From positions 186,001-250,000 of the forward strand of contig JAJFKE010000049.1 of assembly GCA_021773355.1 (NCBI GenBank): a DNA stretch of 64,000 nt, given 5' to 3'. This DNA comes from Gammaproteobacteria bacterium (GTDB lineage: Bacteria; Pseudomonadota; Gammaproteobacteria; Pseudomonadales; Pseudohongiellaceae). A program made the translations under genes and the position numbers. The notes under the pieces are model-generated. The model did not search any database and was not told the origin of the DNA. It was given only the letters and a program-made list of their open reading frames with translations. This document shows, in pieces, positions 9,936-19,086 of this stretch (its first letter is position 1; every line of letters starts with the position of its first letter).

Positions 9936-12020
9936 TTACCTGACATTGCGGTTTTCAAGTTTCACGTACTGACCTGCAAGCGTCAGCAGTTGTGGATTAT
10001 GGGTGACAAGGATCAGAGTAATATTCAGCTGCTGGATATTAGTTATAATTCTGTGCGCAACCTCAGCACTTAGATGTGACAAGGCCTCATCCAAAATTAG
10101 TATCTTCGGTAGTCTATACAGGGATCTTGCCAACAGAATTCTTTGAACTTGACCGGCTGACAGGGCAACTCCCAATTCGCCAACCTGAGTATTGAAACCC
10201 ATCGGTAGTGTACAGATATCATCATAGATGCATGCTTGGTGACAGGCGGATTTCAATCTTTCGAAATTACTGACATCTTGGTCAAGATTGATATTATAAG
10301 CTAACGATCCGGCAAGCAGATCGTCTCTGTGTAATACGGCGCTGATTTGCGACCTGTAGTGCTTTAAGCCCAACTCGTGCAGAATCATGCCGTCGATCAA
10401 TACTGATCCTCGAGTGGGACTATCTAATCCTAACAATAGTTTTAGCAGGGTCGATTTCCCGCATCCTGAAGCTCCAGTGATTGCTAGAAAACCCCCCGCA
10501 TCCACCTTGAAACAAAGGTTTTCAATGAGGCTGGGCTGTCCTGCGGAATAGCCAAAAAAGAGCTGCTTGGCTTCGACACGGCCTGCCAGGCTTCGTTCCA
10601 ACAGGCTGCATTCGGAAGCTTGATCTTCGGCTTGTTCAAACACAATGTCTGAGACTCGTTCCAGTTCCAGTTTCATCAAGCGGATCTCCGCGAGCTTAGG
10701 CAGCATGGCCGAGATAGAGCTAGAGAAATGTTGTTTCAGAAATATGAAGCTCATCAACTGCCCAATCGTTAGCTGCCCCGCGTAAATAAAGGCTGAGCCC
10801 AAATAAATAGTGGCGATGTGATCAAGACCAAAGATCAAGTTCTGCAATGAAGAAATACTTAGTTGAAATTTTCCAAGTCCATAACTTCTGTTTATGTAAT
10901 TCGCGTAATGATTTTGCCAATCAGATAACCTCTCCCCTTCAATGCCATAGTTCTTGGTGACAGCAATACTTCGAATATTTTCCATAAATCGGGTTTGTTG
11001 CTTGGCGTTCGTTTGCAACACTTCCTGACGATGCGATTTCTCCACGGATAGAGAAACGAACCTGATTATTGCAAACACCGCAACAGAAATTACAGCGACT
11101 AGCGCCAATGTTGAGCTATAGAGAAATAGTAAGAAAAAAGTAAGCAGGGAGAATAGGCCATCTACTATTACCGTAATCATTTCCTGGGTTACCAGCTGCT
11201 TGATATTCTCAAGCGATGAGAACCTTGAAACGATGTCTCCCATTTCTCTTCTCTCGAAAAACCGCAGAGGCAGCTTAAGCAGATGAGAGAAGGTGTTGCT
11301 CACCATTTGAAAACCGAGCTGACTTGAAAATTGCAACAGCACCAACCCCCGGAAATATCCAACGATGGCTCTCCCGAGAATAACCAGTACAAAAAGCATC
11401 GCGACAAAAAATATAATATCCATGTCGCCCTTACTAAGGCCCTGGTCGATAACAAGTTGCAGATAGAGCGGTGAAATTAGCGACAATAATTGTAATAATA
11501 AAGACAGGCAGAAAACCTGCCTTATGGCCTGTTTAAAACTCGGTGTTGCCTTGAGTAGTTGAGTCAGAGAATACTGCCTCAGTTGTTTCTCCTGCTTGAA
11601 AGAAACTGCAGGAGACAGCTCAATAGCAATTCCGGTGAAATGTATATCCAGTTCCTTGATCGAGTAGCTACGCATACCCACTGCCGGATCATGAACAATT
11701 ACCGAGCGTCGATTTACTTTTTTCAACACCACAAAGTGATCTGTGTCCCAGTGCAAAACCGCCGGCAGAGTCAACCGATTGACATCTCTCAACTCTAGTT
11801 TCAGGGCACGGCCTTGAAGATCAATTTTACCGGCGGCATTTAGTAATTGCTTTACTGATGCCCCGTTTGTGGGCATTCTCAAGTTATCGCGCAAACTTCT
11901 AATGTCCGACGCTTTTCCATGGTGGCTCGCAATCATGGCCAAACAGGCCAGCCCACATTCACTTATTTGCGTCTGGAAGATCATCGGCATGGCATTGCGG
12001 GGGCTAAATAGGTCTATCAC
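9936..12020 (-). CDS. C39-peptidase ABC exporter (bacteriocin/peptide type)
   Basis: A 694-residue type I exporter half-transporter: an N-terminal C39 cysteine peptidase (about 1-135), transmembrane domain (about 160-430) and ATPase (about 480-694). The peptidase triad looks intact: Q16 and C22 in QTQISECGLACL, H95 in DTDHF, D111 in VHDP. ATPase motifs are Walker A GASGCGKS (about 516-523), signature LSAGQ (about 621-625) and Walker B ILILDE. The Q-loop glutamine appears replaced by His (AVLHRDD), and the motif before the signature reads GELG. C39 domains usually cut double-glycine leader peptides during export, but no such precursor is visible nearby. Its start overlaps the HlyD-type gene by 4 bp (ATGA), implying translational coupling. 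Confidence 0.92.
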   Translation of the reverse strand: MIDLFSPRNAMPMIFQTQISECGLACLAMIASHHGKASDIRSLRDNLRMPTNGASVKQLLNAAGKIDLQGRALKLELRDVNRLTLPAVLHWDTDHFVVLKKVNRRSVIVHDPAVGMRSYSIKELDIHFTGIAIELSPAVSFKQEKQLRQYSLTQLLKATPSFKQAIRQVFCLSLLLQLLSLISPLYLQLVIDQGLSKGDMDIIFFVAMLFVLVILGRAIVGYFRGLVLLQFSSQLGFQMVSNTFSHLLKLPLRFFERREMGDIVSRFSSLENIKQLVTQEMITVIVDGLFSLLTFFLLFLYSSTLALVAVISVAVFAIIRFVSLSVEKSHRQEVLQTNAKQQTRFMENIRSIAVTKNYGIEGERLSDWQNHYANYINRSYGLGKFQLSISSLQNLIFGLDHIATIYLGSAFIYAGQLTIGQLMSFIFLKQHFSSSISAMLPKLAEIRLMKLELERVSDIVFEQAEDQASECSLLERSLAGRVEAKQLFFGYSAGQPSLIENLCFKVDAGGFLAITGASGCGKSTLLKLLLGLDSPTRGSVLIDGMILHELGLKHYRSQISAVLHRDDLLAGSLAYNINLDQDVSNFERLKSACHQACIYDDICTLPMGFNTQVGELGVALSAGQVQRILLARSLYRLPKILILDEALSHLSAEVAHRIITNIQQLNITLILVTHNPQLLTLAGQYVKLENRNVR

Positions 12021-13276
12021 GAGACCTTACCTTGCAAACTCAAAATTGGTCTAAAAATAAATTCAAGCAAAGACATTTCGGTAATGACAAAATCGGCAAA
12101 CAGAGTCATACCTGATTGCAATCTATAGATGTCAGATCCCTCAACGTAGGCCTGATCCAGATTCGCGGTAACTTTGAACACCGGTTCGTTAATGGCCAAA
12201 ATGGGTAACATTGATTCTCGTGGATCTAGCCTCGCTCGTCCTATTGAAGTAATTGTCGCCCTGTAACGACCATATATGCGGTAGTCAAAAGCATCAAAGC
12301 GAAGCATGAGAAACTGACCGGGCGCGAGCTTTCCCTGTATTGAAGCGGGAACAAAAATCGTAGCCTGCAATTCAAGTTCAAGTGGATCTATATAAAACAG
12401 CGGTTGATTCAGTAGTACTGACGTGCCGGGCTCCAGACCAATTTCCGCAACTATCCCTTCCTGCTCTGCTATTAAAGTAAGCGTTGTTTGATTAGCAAGG
12501 GTGGTGACTTCCAGATCGATGGCTTCTAACTCTCGTTGAAGCTGCAGACTGCCTTTCTCAAACTCAAGCTCGGTCAGCTGACTACTATTGACGCTGTTTT
12601 CCAGATTAAGTGTATTTTGCAGGGTTCTCTGCTGCAGTGCTTGCTGTATTCCAAGCAATTCCAGGTGTGTGGCATATTGTCGATCATACTGTAGTGGGGA
12701 AATATTTCCGCCGCCTAATAATTTGGCGAGGGCTTCGAGATTTTTGTCACTAATATTTATACGAACAGCCAGTAGTTCAGCTTCCCTTTGCAAATTTTCC
12801 CGATTCTGCTGTAGGTTACTTCTAGCGACGGTATTCCAATTTCTGCTTAGATTCCGGGAATTCTGCTGCACAGTTATCTGTTTCAGCAGCAACTGTCTGT
12901 CGCTATGCAGTTGCCGAATCAATTCTTCCTGACGAGAGTGACCGCGAGCATCAAAAAGGTCTGTAGACAAGGACGCAAGCATCTGTCCTTTTTTGACGTG
13001 ATCACCGGACTCAACATAGATATCTTTAACCACGGCGGTCGCTGGAGAGATTATTTTTTGGGTTCCAGCACTTGGCTGTAAGACACCCATTGCTGCGGCG
13101 GTTTCTTTGTACTGAGTCTTTGTCAATAAATACAAAGTGGCCATTAGAATTGCAGACCAAAGCCATAACTGGACTTTCAAATAGCTCCTCTGCCTAATTA
13201 CCGGTGCGGACTGCGGACCAAGCATTTTGTGAGCAAGTGCTGTGTCTCGATACAGTTTGTCCCGCTCCTGCCTCAT
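12017..13276 (-). CDS. HlyD-family periplasmic adaptor of a type I exporter
   Basis: A 419-residue membrane fusion protein. One N-terminal transmembrane helix (about 35-52) is followed by a biotinyl/lipoyl-like half-domain (IISPATAVVKDIYVESGDHVKKGQ), a long coiled-coil hairpin (about 115-265), the second lipoyl half (IAEQEGIVAEIGLEPGTSV) and a beta-barrel domain. It should bridge the inner-membrane ABC exporter to an outer-membrane channel, which is not encoded here (TolC elsewhere is assumed). It sits 6 bp after the acyl carrier gene and overlaps the exporter gene by 4 bp. Confidence 0.9.
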   Translation of the reverse strand: MRQERDKLYRDTALAHKMLGPQSAPVIRQRSYLKVQLWLWSAILMATLYLLTKTQYKETAAAMGVLQPSAGTQKIISPATAVVKDIYVESGDHVKKGQMLASLSTDLFDARGHSRQEELIRQLHSDRQLLLKQITVQQNSRNLSRNWNTVARSNLQQNRENLQREAELLAVRINISDKNLEALAKLLGGGNISPLQYDRQYATHLELLGIQQALQQRTLQNTLNLENSVNSSQLTELEFEKGSLQLQRELEAIDLEVTTLANQTTLTLIAEQEGIVAEIGLEPGTSVLLNQPLFYIDPLELELQATIFVPASIQGKLAPGQFLMLRFDAFDYRIYGRYRATITSIGRARLDPRESMLPILAINEPVFKVTANLDQAYVEGSDIYRLQSGMTLFADFVITEMSLLEFIFRPILSLQGKVS

Positions 13277-13282
13277 CAGTCC

Positions 13283-13540
13283 TTAATCGCCATTCAATGG
13301 TTTAGGGGAGTCGTCGAAGGCTAGTATCAAGTCTTCTATTGTAGATAAGGACTGTAGCTCAATATTCGAGAGTGATTTATCATAGATTTGTTCTAGCTCG
13401 AATATCGCTTCAATTAAATCCAAGGAGCCCAAGTCCAACTCTGACAGAGGCTTTGACCTATCCGACAGATCAGTAATGCTATAGTTTGCCAGCACGCGGA
13501 CCACGGTTGCGGCTATCGAATGGTGTTCAATAATTTGCAT
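13283..13540 (-). CDS. dedicated acyl carrier protein
   Basis: 85 residues with the carrier motif DLGSLDLIE: S39 is the predicted phosphopantetheine attachment site, followed by an acidic recognition helix. It is not the housekeeping acpP (no fab genes nearby, divergent sequence). Position 48 bp downstream of an acyltransferase gene and 6 bp upstream of the exporter adaptor suggests it supplies an acyl group to a product made or exported by this cluster. A phosphopantetheinyl transferase would have to come from elsewhere. Confidence 0.85.
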   Translation of the reverse strand: MQIIEHHSIAATVVRVLANYSITDLSDRSKPLSELDLGSLDLIEAIFELEQIYDKSLSNIELQSLSTIEDLILAFDDSPKPLNGD

Positions 13541-13588
13541 TTCGGACTTCCCTGCCCTCTATATTTACAGTAGCAATTCAATCATGCA

Positions 13589-14632
13589 CTAGCCTGGATC
13601 AGAAAAGTAATTGGAAAGTAGGCCCGTGAATCGCCATTGTTCTGGATATAATTGAAAATATTCTTCGAATAAGGAAACTGCGTTTCGCGTCATTCTTTGC
13701 GCTGCGGCTCGAAGTGATTCTGAGCAGTGCATAGCTGGTTCTAGCTGCGACCCCAATCTTAGGCAGTTGGCCTTACCATCGAAGAAATTTATTATTGGAA
13801 GCAGCGGCACATTATTCGTTATTGCAAGAAGTGCTGGGCCGATAGAAAATCGCGCCTCCCGCCCAAGAAAATTGACAACTACGGTTTCATTGAATTCTGC
13901 CGGCATGTCACAGAAGAGCAGTAGTGTAGCATTGTCTCTTCTCAGTAACTTTGAGAGGTCAGAACTGCTGGTCTCGGCGTACAGGAGTTCTGAACTGCGA
14001 TCAGGGGCAGCCCTACCAAATCCATTGCACAAATTTTGAAAACACGCATCACTGATTCTATTCTTACTCAACACAAATTTCTGTCGCGAAGGTCTATCTA
14101 GACGAAGCAGGCTATTGGGGCCATAGATAAAATCTCCAAAGTGAAACGTAATCAGAATTCTGGAGCGTTGATCACATTGAACAAGCTTTAGATAATCGTC
14201 TTTCTGCGCTATTTCAAAGCGCTGACAGTAGTCATAAACCAAGCTCGGGACTCCTGAATTATTTCTATTCCGCTCGATCTGTCTATTATGAAGTCGATTC
14301 TTTGCAAGAATAGTACGGATAGTTTGGCTGGATTGACGCAGCAAAACCGATAATCCTCTCTCCACGTCCAACCACGGTCCTAGGAAAACTGCCTGCTGCA
14401 AGGAACTGCGGCTGCCTTGATTATAAGGACGGAGCTTTTCGAGTTGTAGGCTAAGTATACGCTGCAGCGGAGTTGGCTGAGTTTGGAACGCGCTTGTCTC
14501 CAGAATACCAAGTAAGAAATTGAGAATTCTCTCCAGATAGGACAGAGGCCTGGTCCTAGCCGGAACTTTCCCAATGCTAGACCGTAATTTATTAACAGCC
14601 TCGAGCAATGATGAGGTTTCTGATGTAGACAC
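13589..14632 (-). CDS. LpxL/HtrB-like lysophospholipid acyltransferase-family protein
   Basis: 347 residues; GTG start with AAGGA about 10 nt upstream. The C-terminal two thirds follow the LpxL-like acyltransferase fold: ITFHFGDF (H164), CDMPAEF, VNFLGREARFSIGPALLAI, PLLPIINFFDG and RFTGL near the end. The canonical HxxxxD/E would need an acidic residue at 169, where Ile is found; D167 lies two residues earlier, so catalysis is uncertain. The N-terminal ~90 residues are not recognisable. First gene of the run leading to the acyl carrier and exporter genes, so it may transfer an acyl chain from that carrier to a peptide or lipid substrate (inference). Confidence 0.75.
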   Translation of the reverse strand: MSTSETSSLLEAVNKLRSSIGKVPARTRPLSYLERILNFLLGILETSAFQTQPTPLQRILSLQLEKLRPYNQGSRSSLQQAVFLGPWLDVERGLSVLLRQSSQTIRTILAKNRLHNRQIERNRNNSGVPSLVYDYCQRFEIAQKDDYLKLVQCDQRSRILITFHFGDFIYGPNSLLRLDRPSRQKFVLSKNRISDACFQNLCNGFGRAAPDRSSELLYAETSSSDLSKLLRRDNATLLLFCDMPAEFNETVVVNFLGREARFSIGPALLAITNNVPLLPIINFFDGKANCLRLGSQLEPAMHCSESLRAAAQRMTRNAVSLFEEYFQLYPEQWRFTGLLSNYFSDPG

Positions 14633-14857
14633 TGGGCGTTGTCCTTAACTACTCAGCTGGTTTTGTAGCAGTTCTGACCGATTCCCTTATAGGTAAGTAA
14701 ATAACCCACACTTCTGAAACGGGAAGGCCGATCTGATCGACTTGGGAAAATCCTGCTCCATTTCTTTGTGGTTACTTTGTAGTTACTTCTCGATATTCTT
14801 ACTACTTCTTGTTGTTTTTTAGTTTCATTCAATTTAAAACTTCTGTTCTTTTAGCAC

Positions 14858-14887
14858 TTTATAAAATGAGTGTAGGACAGGAGTCGA
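14858..14887 (-). promoter_or_regulatory. weak sigma70-like promoter for the acyltransferase-exporter operon
   Basis: Reading the minus strand, TCGACT (14882-14887) and TATAAA (14858-14863) are 18 bp apart, 225 bp before the acyltransferase GTG. It is the only plausible pair I found in the 283-bp gap between this operon and the ybjQ-like gene. The long leader also holds a 59-codon TTG-started frame (14653-14832, minus), discussed in the findings. Confidence 0.3.
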
Positions 14888-14915
14888 TGTTGCGCCACCG
14901 AGTCCAGAAATTTGT

Positions 14916-15554
14916 TTATCTTACCCGGACCGCTGTCCCACTAACGCTTACCATCATCATGCCTCCCTTTGCACCGATTACCTCATAATCAATATCAATG
15001 CCGACGATTGCATTCGCTCCCAACGCCTTTGCCTCATCTTCCAGCTCCATAAAGGCAATATCCCTCGCTCTTCCCATCTCCTCTTCGTAGGCACCGGCTC
15101 GACCACCGACTATGTCGCGTATGGCACCGAAAATGTCCTTGAATATATTTGCTCCTAGAATTGCTTCACCCACTACCACACCTAGGTAATCGGTAATTTC
15201 TTTCCCTTGCAAACTTGGTGTTGTTGATCGAATCATGATTGCTCCTTTTTGGTTTCTTGTAACCAGCGTTTTGCTTGCAGCTGGCTTGCAACAAAGCGGC
15301 GTGGGGTGAGTACGATGCTCGTAAGCGAGCTCTTGAAATCGCTTACCATAGGCCGTGAGATCAGAGACTATAATTGCAGCTTTCTGATCGTAGTTAACCA
15401 GTTTCTGAAAGAGTTCGCCCAACATACCTGTATTCAGATTGAAAAAACTCTCGCCCATTTCGGACTCTTCTAAGATTAAACCACCTGAAGAAAAGCTGCG
15501 GTCAAGCAGAATCGCGATATCTGATTGCTGAGAGTCTGTCAGATTCATTTGCAA
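14916..15554 (-). CDS. DUF4180-like domain fused in frame to UPF0145/YbjQ domain
   Basis: The open frame is 212 codons. Residues about 1-100 resemble DUF4180 ([26 protein letters not shown], then [12 protein letters not shown]) but are short at the N-terminus. Residues 107-212 are a complete YbjQ/UPF0145 protein ([32 protein letters not shown]), a pentamer-forming family of unclear function. An ideal ribosome-binding site lies just before M107, so YbjQ is probably also, or only, made separately. The start may be TTG at 15554 or ATG at 15548. Whether the fused product exists is unknown: either a real fusion or a DUF4180 gene that lost its stop. Confidence 0.7.
   Translation of the reverse strand: MQMNLTDSQQSDIAILLDRSFSSGGLILEESEMGESFFNLNTGMLGELFQKLVNYDQKAAIIVSDLTAYGKRFQELAYEHRTHPTPLCCKPAASKTLVTRNQKGAIMIRSTTPSLQGKEITDYLGVVVGEAILGANIFKDIFGAIRDIVGGRAGAYEEEMGRARDIAFMELEDEAKALGANAIVGIDIDYEVIGAKGGMMMVSVSGTAVRVR
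15234..15247 (-). promoter_or_regulatory. internal ribosome-binding site for the YbjQ domain
   Basis: On the minus strand AAGGAG (15242-15247) lies 5 nt before ATG (15234-15236), inside the longer DUF4180-YbjQ frame. It marks an independent start of a normal-length 106-residue YbjQ protein. Confidence 0.75.
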
Positions 15555-15574
15555 AGTTAAGCTAATCAGCAGTA

Positions 15575-15889
15575 CTAGGCTCGAGTAGGCAAGCCATGCA
15601 CCATAGTTAAACTCTTAAGGGTGGTGCCCGCGCGACGAAATTCAGACAGGGCCTGATATTCGTCATCGTTATACCACTGCTTTGCAGCTTGCTCTGATGG
15701 AAATTTAAAAATAATGACCCGCCCCTCTAAGGCCGAATCTCCCTCCAGGTTTTCATGACTATCATCGAAGGTGACAAACTCGCCGTCGAATCTTTTCAGA
15801 ATGGGGAAAAAACCTTTTTCATACTTCCGGTACTCATCGGCATCTTCGACCACTAAATTCGCTATCATGTACACCGCTACGTCGGTCAT
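15575..15889 (-). CDS. DUF1330 family protein
   Basis: 104 residues of the small alpha/beta dimeric-barrel DUF1330 family: [21 protein letters not shown] at the start, [24 protein letters not shown] in the second half. Function unknown. It lies 20 bp upstream of the DUF4180/YbjQ gene on the same strand, with AGGAGGGATT just before its ATG, so the two are probably co-transcribed. Confidence 0.85.
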   Translation of the reverse strand: MTDVAVYMIANLVVEDADEYRKYEKGFFPILKRFDGEFVTFDDSHENLEGDSALEGRVIIFKFPSEQAAKQWYNDDEYQALSEFRRAGTTLKSLTMVHGLPTRA

Positions 15890-15969
15890 AATCCCTCCTT
15901 GCTACTTCCTAGTTAAAATCTAAAAACATCGTTCCTTAAAGACTAACATTTCTACCGATCCAATCTAGT

Positions 15970-16377
15970 CTAAATTTGGCGAGCGGTATTCACGATGGCC
16001 AACCACATGACTAATACTGAAAGATTCCCCACGGCGAATATAGCGAGGCGATGCAGCACATTGTTATAACTGAGATGAATAATGCTGTGCATCACCCTTG
16101 CAGCGACAAATGTCCACGCACAAATTACCGGCAGCTGCGCCGTTTGTTCCAGTGCCAGATAAACTGCACCTCCCGCATAGAATAGAGTGGGCACCTCGAA
16201 TAGATTGTTGAAATTGCGTGTAGTCTTCGCAATAAGCTCAGGAACCTCATGTCCATCCATCAAGCTGTAGTAACTTTGTGGAACTTCTCCGGTCCTTACC
16301 GAAGCAATACGAACTCTTGCGGTCAGTATCATGATTACTGTTGTCAACATCACTAGCATGAACATTGCGTATAACAT
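15970..16377 (-). CDS. MAPEG-family membrane protein
   Basis: 135 residues with four hydrophobic segments. RNFNNLFEVPTLFY and ARVMHSIIHLSYNNVLHRL are typical of the MAPEG family (membrane glutathione S-transferase/eicosanoid type); bacterial members are mostly uncharacterised. GGAGGAA precedes the ATG. It is divergent from pepQ and 80 bp upstream of the DUF1330 gene on the same strand. Confidence 0.85.
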   Translation of the reverse strand: MLYAMFMLVMLTTVIMILTARVRIASVRTGEVPQSYYSLMDGHEVPELIAKTTRNFNNLFEVPTLFYAGGAVYLALEQTAQLPVICAWTFVAARVMHSIIHLSYNNVLHRLAIFAVGNLSVLVMWLAIVNTARQI

Positions 16378-16418
16378 TTCTTCCTCCTTTTGGGTCCCTA
16401 GATCAGTAACGATCTCTG

Positions 16419-16446
16419 TTTGTTCTTGGTCAATCCACAGTATAAT
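16419..16446 (+). promoter_or_regulatory. sigma70-like promoter for pepQ
   Basis: A perfect TATAAT (16441-16446) with a poor -35 (TTTGTT, 16419-16424) at 16-bp spacing, 38 bp before the pepQ TTG start, inside the divergent pepQ/MAPEG gap. Confidence 0.45.
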
Positions 16447-16484
16447 TCCAACTTAGTTGATTAAACAGCCAGGGAGAGCCAGAT

Positions 16485-17819
16485 TTGACCACCGCCAACT
16501 ACTCCAAGCATATTGCCAATCTCCTAGCAGACTATACCGAGGCATTGCACTTTGCCAGCACCGATAAGTCTGCAATTGCTGCGGTTCTAATCCATAGCGG
16601 CAGTGAGAAACACTACTATGGCGATGATCGCGGCGTGCCCTTCCAGGCCTTCGGCCATCTATTGCACTGGATTCCTGTAAACAGGCCGAATCAATTTATC
16701 TACTTTCGCAGGAATGAGAAACCTATCTATTTTCAGCTTATCCCCAGTGATTACTGGTACGAACAAAACATAGAAGGTGAAGAATGTTGGGCTGATCAGT
16801 TCTCCATTGTGAAACTCTCTTCACTTAGCGAACTGGCTGACCAGCTAAAGAAACTCTCGCATTCTGATATAGCCTACCTGGGCCAAGGCGATGATTTGGC
16901 GCACTCCCTGGGCATAGATGAGCGTTTAATTAATCCTGCAAGACTATTAGCCTATCTGGATTTCTCCCGGGCCATCAAGACTGACTATGAACTGGATCAA
17001 TTGCGCAGTGCCAATCAGCTGGCCTTGAAAGGGCATGCCGCTGCCAAGACATGTTTTCTTCATGGTGGCACAGAATACGAGATCCATATGGCTTTTCTAC
17101 AAGCTTGCAACATATTGGAAGAAGAAAGCCCCTATACCAATATTGTGGCCTTAAACGAAAAAGCGGCCATACTGCACTATCAATTCAAACGTAAATCCAA
17201 CAAAGAACAAGGTCGCGTCCTGCTAATAGACGCAGGCTGCAGGATTAGGGCTTATGGCTCCGACATAACGCGCACGTCGGTTAGCCATGCTGCACACCCT
17301 GTTTTTCGATCTCTAGTGTCCGCTATGGAAAAGCTGGAATTAGAATTGGTTGACCAAGTCAAACCCGGTCAGGCCTATCAATCCATTCATGCTTCTGCCT
17401 TAAGGAAAATCGCGCAGGTCTTGATAGATCACGATATTTGTTCAGGTGAGCAAGAAGAGTTGCTCAATAAGGACATACCACAATTATTTATGCCCCACGG
17501 TGTGGGTCACTTACTGGGAATCCAGGTCCACGATGTTGGCGGTCATCAATCTGATCACCAGGGTTCGACATTAGCTCCTCCAGAAAACTCACCGGCGTTA
17601 CGCAATACCAGAATCATGGAAAAGGATATGGTATTTACTGTTGAGCCGGGCTTGTACTTCATCCCCTTACTACTTGAAGCTGAAAGAGACTCAAGCAAAG
17701 GTGCCTTGATTAACTGGAAACTGGTAGACGAATTGTATCCATGTGGTGGAATTCGAGTTGAAGATAACGTGCGTGTTCAGGAGTCAACTCCTGAAAATCT
17801 TACTCGCCAGTTTGAATAA
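16485..17819 (+). CDS. pepQ: Xaa-Pro dipeptidase
   Basis: A cytoplasmic M24 metallopeptidase that splits dipeptides with C-terminal proline. 444 residues, full length. The five expected metal ligands are present: D249 and D260 (LLIDAGCRIRAYGSDITRT), H342 (MPHGVGHLLG), E387 (FTVEPGLYF) and E426 (GGIRVEDN). The start is TTG with AGGGAGAG upstream; no in-frame ATG is near. Its last 20 bp overlap the 3' end of waaA on the opposite strand. Confidence 0.95.
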   Translation: MTTANYSKHIANLLADYTEALHFASTDKSAIAAVLIHSGSEKHYYGDDRGVPFQAFGHLLHWIPVNRPNQFIYFRRNEKPIYFQLIPSDYWYEQNIEGEECWADQFSIVKLSSLSELADQLKKLSHSDIAYLGQGDDLAHSLGIDERLINPARLLAYLDFSRAIKTDYELDQLRSANQLALKGHAAAKTCFLHGGTEYEIHMAFLQACNILEEESPYTNIVALNEKAAILHYQFKRKSNKEQGRVLLIDAGCRIRAYGSDITRTSVSHAAHPVFRSLVSAMEKLELELVDQVKPGQAYQSIHASALRKIAQVLIDHDICSGEQEELLNKDIPQLFMPHGVGHLLGIQVHDVGGHQSDHQGSTLAPPENSPALRNTRIMEKDMVFTVEPGLYFIPLLLEAERDSSKGALINWKLVDELYPCGGIRVEDNVRVQESTPENLTRQFE

Positions 17820-19086
17820 GCGGTTCGACAATGTCCAATAGAGCCGGAAGCGCATTTTGATTTGCTGCGACCAGTTCTTTGCCGCGCCGGCCCATTTCCT
17901 TTTGGGTATTTTTGTTGGCAAATAACTTTACTAAAATCTCAGCTAGCTGCCATTCATTCTGTACCGTCTTAAGAGCTCCGGCCTGCTCTAATTGTCTGCA
18001 TATGGTCGCAAAATTGAACTGCGACGGACCAGTGATAATAGGTATTGCCATTGCAGCTGGCTCCAAAACATTCTGACATCCGGTGTTGACTAAACTTCCA
18101 CCCACGAAGGCGATATCAGCTACTGAATAGTAGTTCAACATCTCTCCCATACTGTCCCCAATCAAAATTTGCACATCGGGGTCGAGCTGCTCTCCCACAC
18201 TACGTCTTGTTGTGATAAAACCACGGTCTTCGCACAAGCTAGCCACGGTGGCAAAACGCTCAGGATGTCTTGGTACTATAATTAGCAGCAGAGATGGGAG
18301 CACTAGGCGGCATTGCTCAAAGGCTGTTAAAACTTTTTCTTCTTCTCCTTCTCGAGTACTCGCGGCTATCAATACCGGGCGGTCGCTGTTCGCTAACGCG
18401 GTAAAAAATGGCGGCATAATGCCATCAGCCGAATCCACCTTGATGTTAAATTTCAAACTGCCGGTTACTTTCACTGCGGCAGAATCGGCTCCCAAATTTA
18501 TAAAGCGCTCACCATCCGGTTTGGCTTGTGCTGCAATAACGTCGATTTTTTCTAATAAGCTTTTAGTGAATGCAGAAAATCGGGCATAGCCATTAGCAGA
18601 TTTTTCAGATAAGCGTGCATTGGCCAAAATGATTTTGATACCTCGATGATGGCAACTATGAATCAAATTTGGCCATAGTTCAGTTTCCATCAGAATTAGC
18701 ATCTTGGGCCTGAGCTTTTCCAGAAACCGCTTGGTCGCTCCAGGAAGATCATAGGGAATATAACAGTGAAAAACTTTGTTGCCGAATAATGCGCGCACAC
18801 GATCCGAGCCGGTTGGAGTCATGGTAGTGATAACTATCTGCAATTCTGGAAAGGTGCGCTGCAGTTCCAACACCAATGGTTCCGCGGCAGCGGTTTCTCC
18901 CACGGATACAGAATGGATCCAGATAGTTCGCTTGCTCTGATTGAATTCAGCAGGCAGGGAATTCAGCGCCAATCTCTCAGCAATTCGGCGACGATAATCG
19001 GGAGCCTTTACAGAGCGCAGCAATAAACGAAGCAGTACAATCGGCAGCGCTAGATAGAAAGCCAGACTATAGAGAAATCGATGCAT
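17800..19086 (-). CDS. waaA: 3-deoxy-D-manno-octulosonic acid transferase
   Basis: An inner-membrane GT-B enzyme that adds Kdo to lipid A precursor. 428 residues, with an N-terminal membrane anchor (about 1-22), WIHSVSVGETAAAEPL, ITTMTPTGSDRV, ETELWPNLI, KVTGSLKFN and GGSLVNTGCQNVLEPAAM, all typical. It fits the nearby LPS genes (hldE, waaC, waaF, lpxL-like). Convergent and overlapping with pepQ by 20 bp; divergent from the FAD oxidoreductase gene. Confidence 0.95.
   Translation of the reverse strand: MHRFLYSLAFYLALPIVLLRLLLRSVKAPDYRRRIAERLALNSLPAEFNQSKRTIWIHSVSVGETAAAEPLVLELQRTFPELQIVITTMTPTGSDRVRALFGNKVFHCYIPYDLPGATKRFLEKLRPKMLILMETELWPNLIHSCHHRGIKIILANARLSEKSANGYARFSAFTKSLLEKIDVIAAQAKPDGERFINLGADSAAVKVTGSLKFNIKVDSADGIMPPFFTALANSDRPVLIAASTREGEEEKVLTAFEQCRLVLPSLLLIIVPRHPERFATVASLCEDRGFITTRRSVGEQLDPDVQILIGDSMGEMLNYYSVADIAFVGGSLVNTGCQNVLEPAAMAIPIITGPSQFNFATICRQLEQAGALKTVQNEWQLAEILVKLFANKNTQKEMGRRGKELVAANQNALPALLDIVEPLIQTGE

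Noticed and set aside
14633..14915. Double-glycine leader peptide for the C39 exporter
   Set aside because: No short frame with a GG or GA cleavage motif after a hydrophobic leader was found on either strand here or in the small gaps of the cluster.
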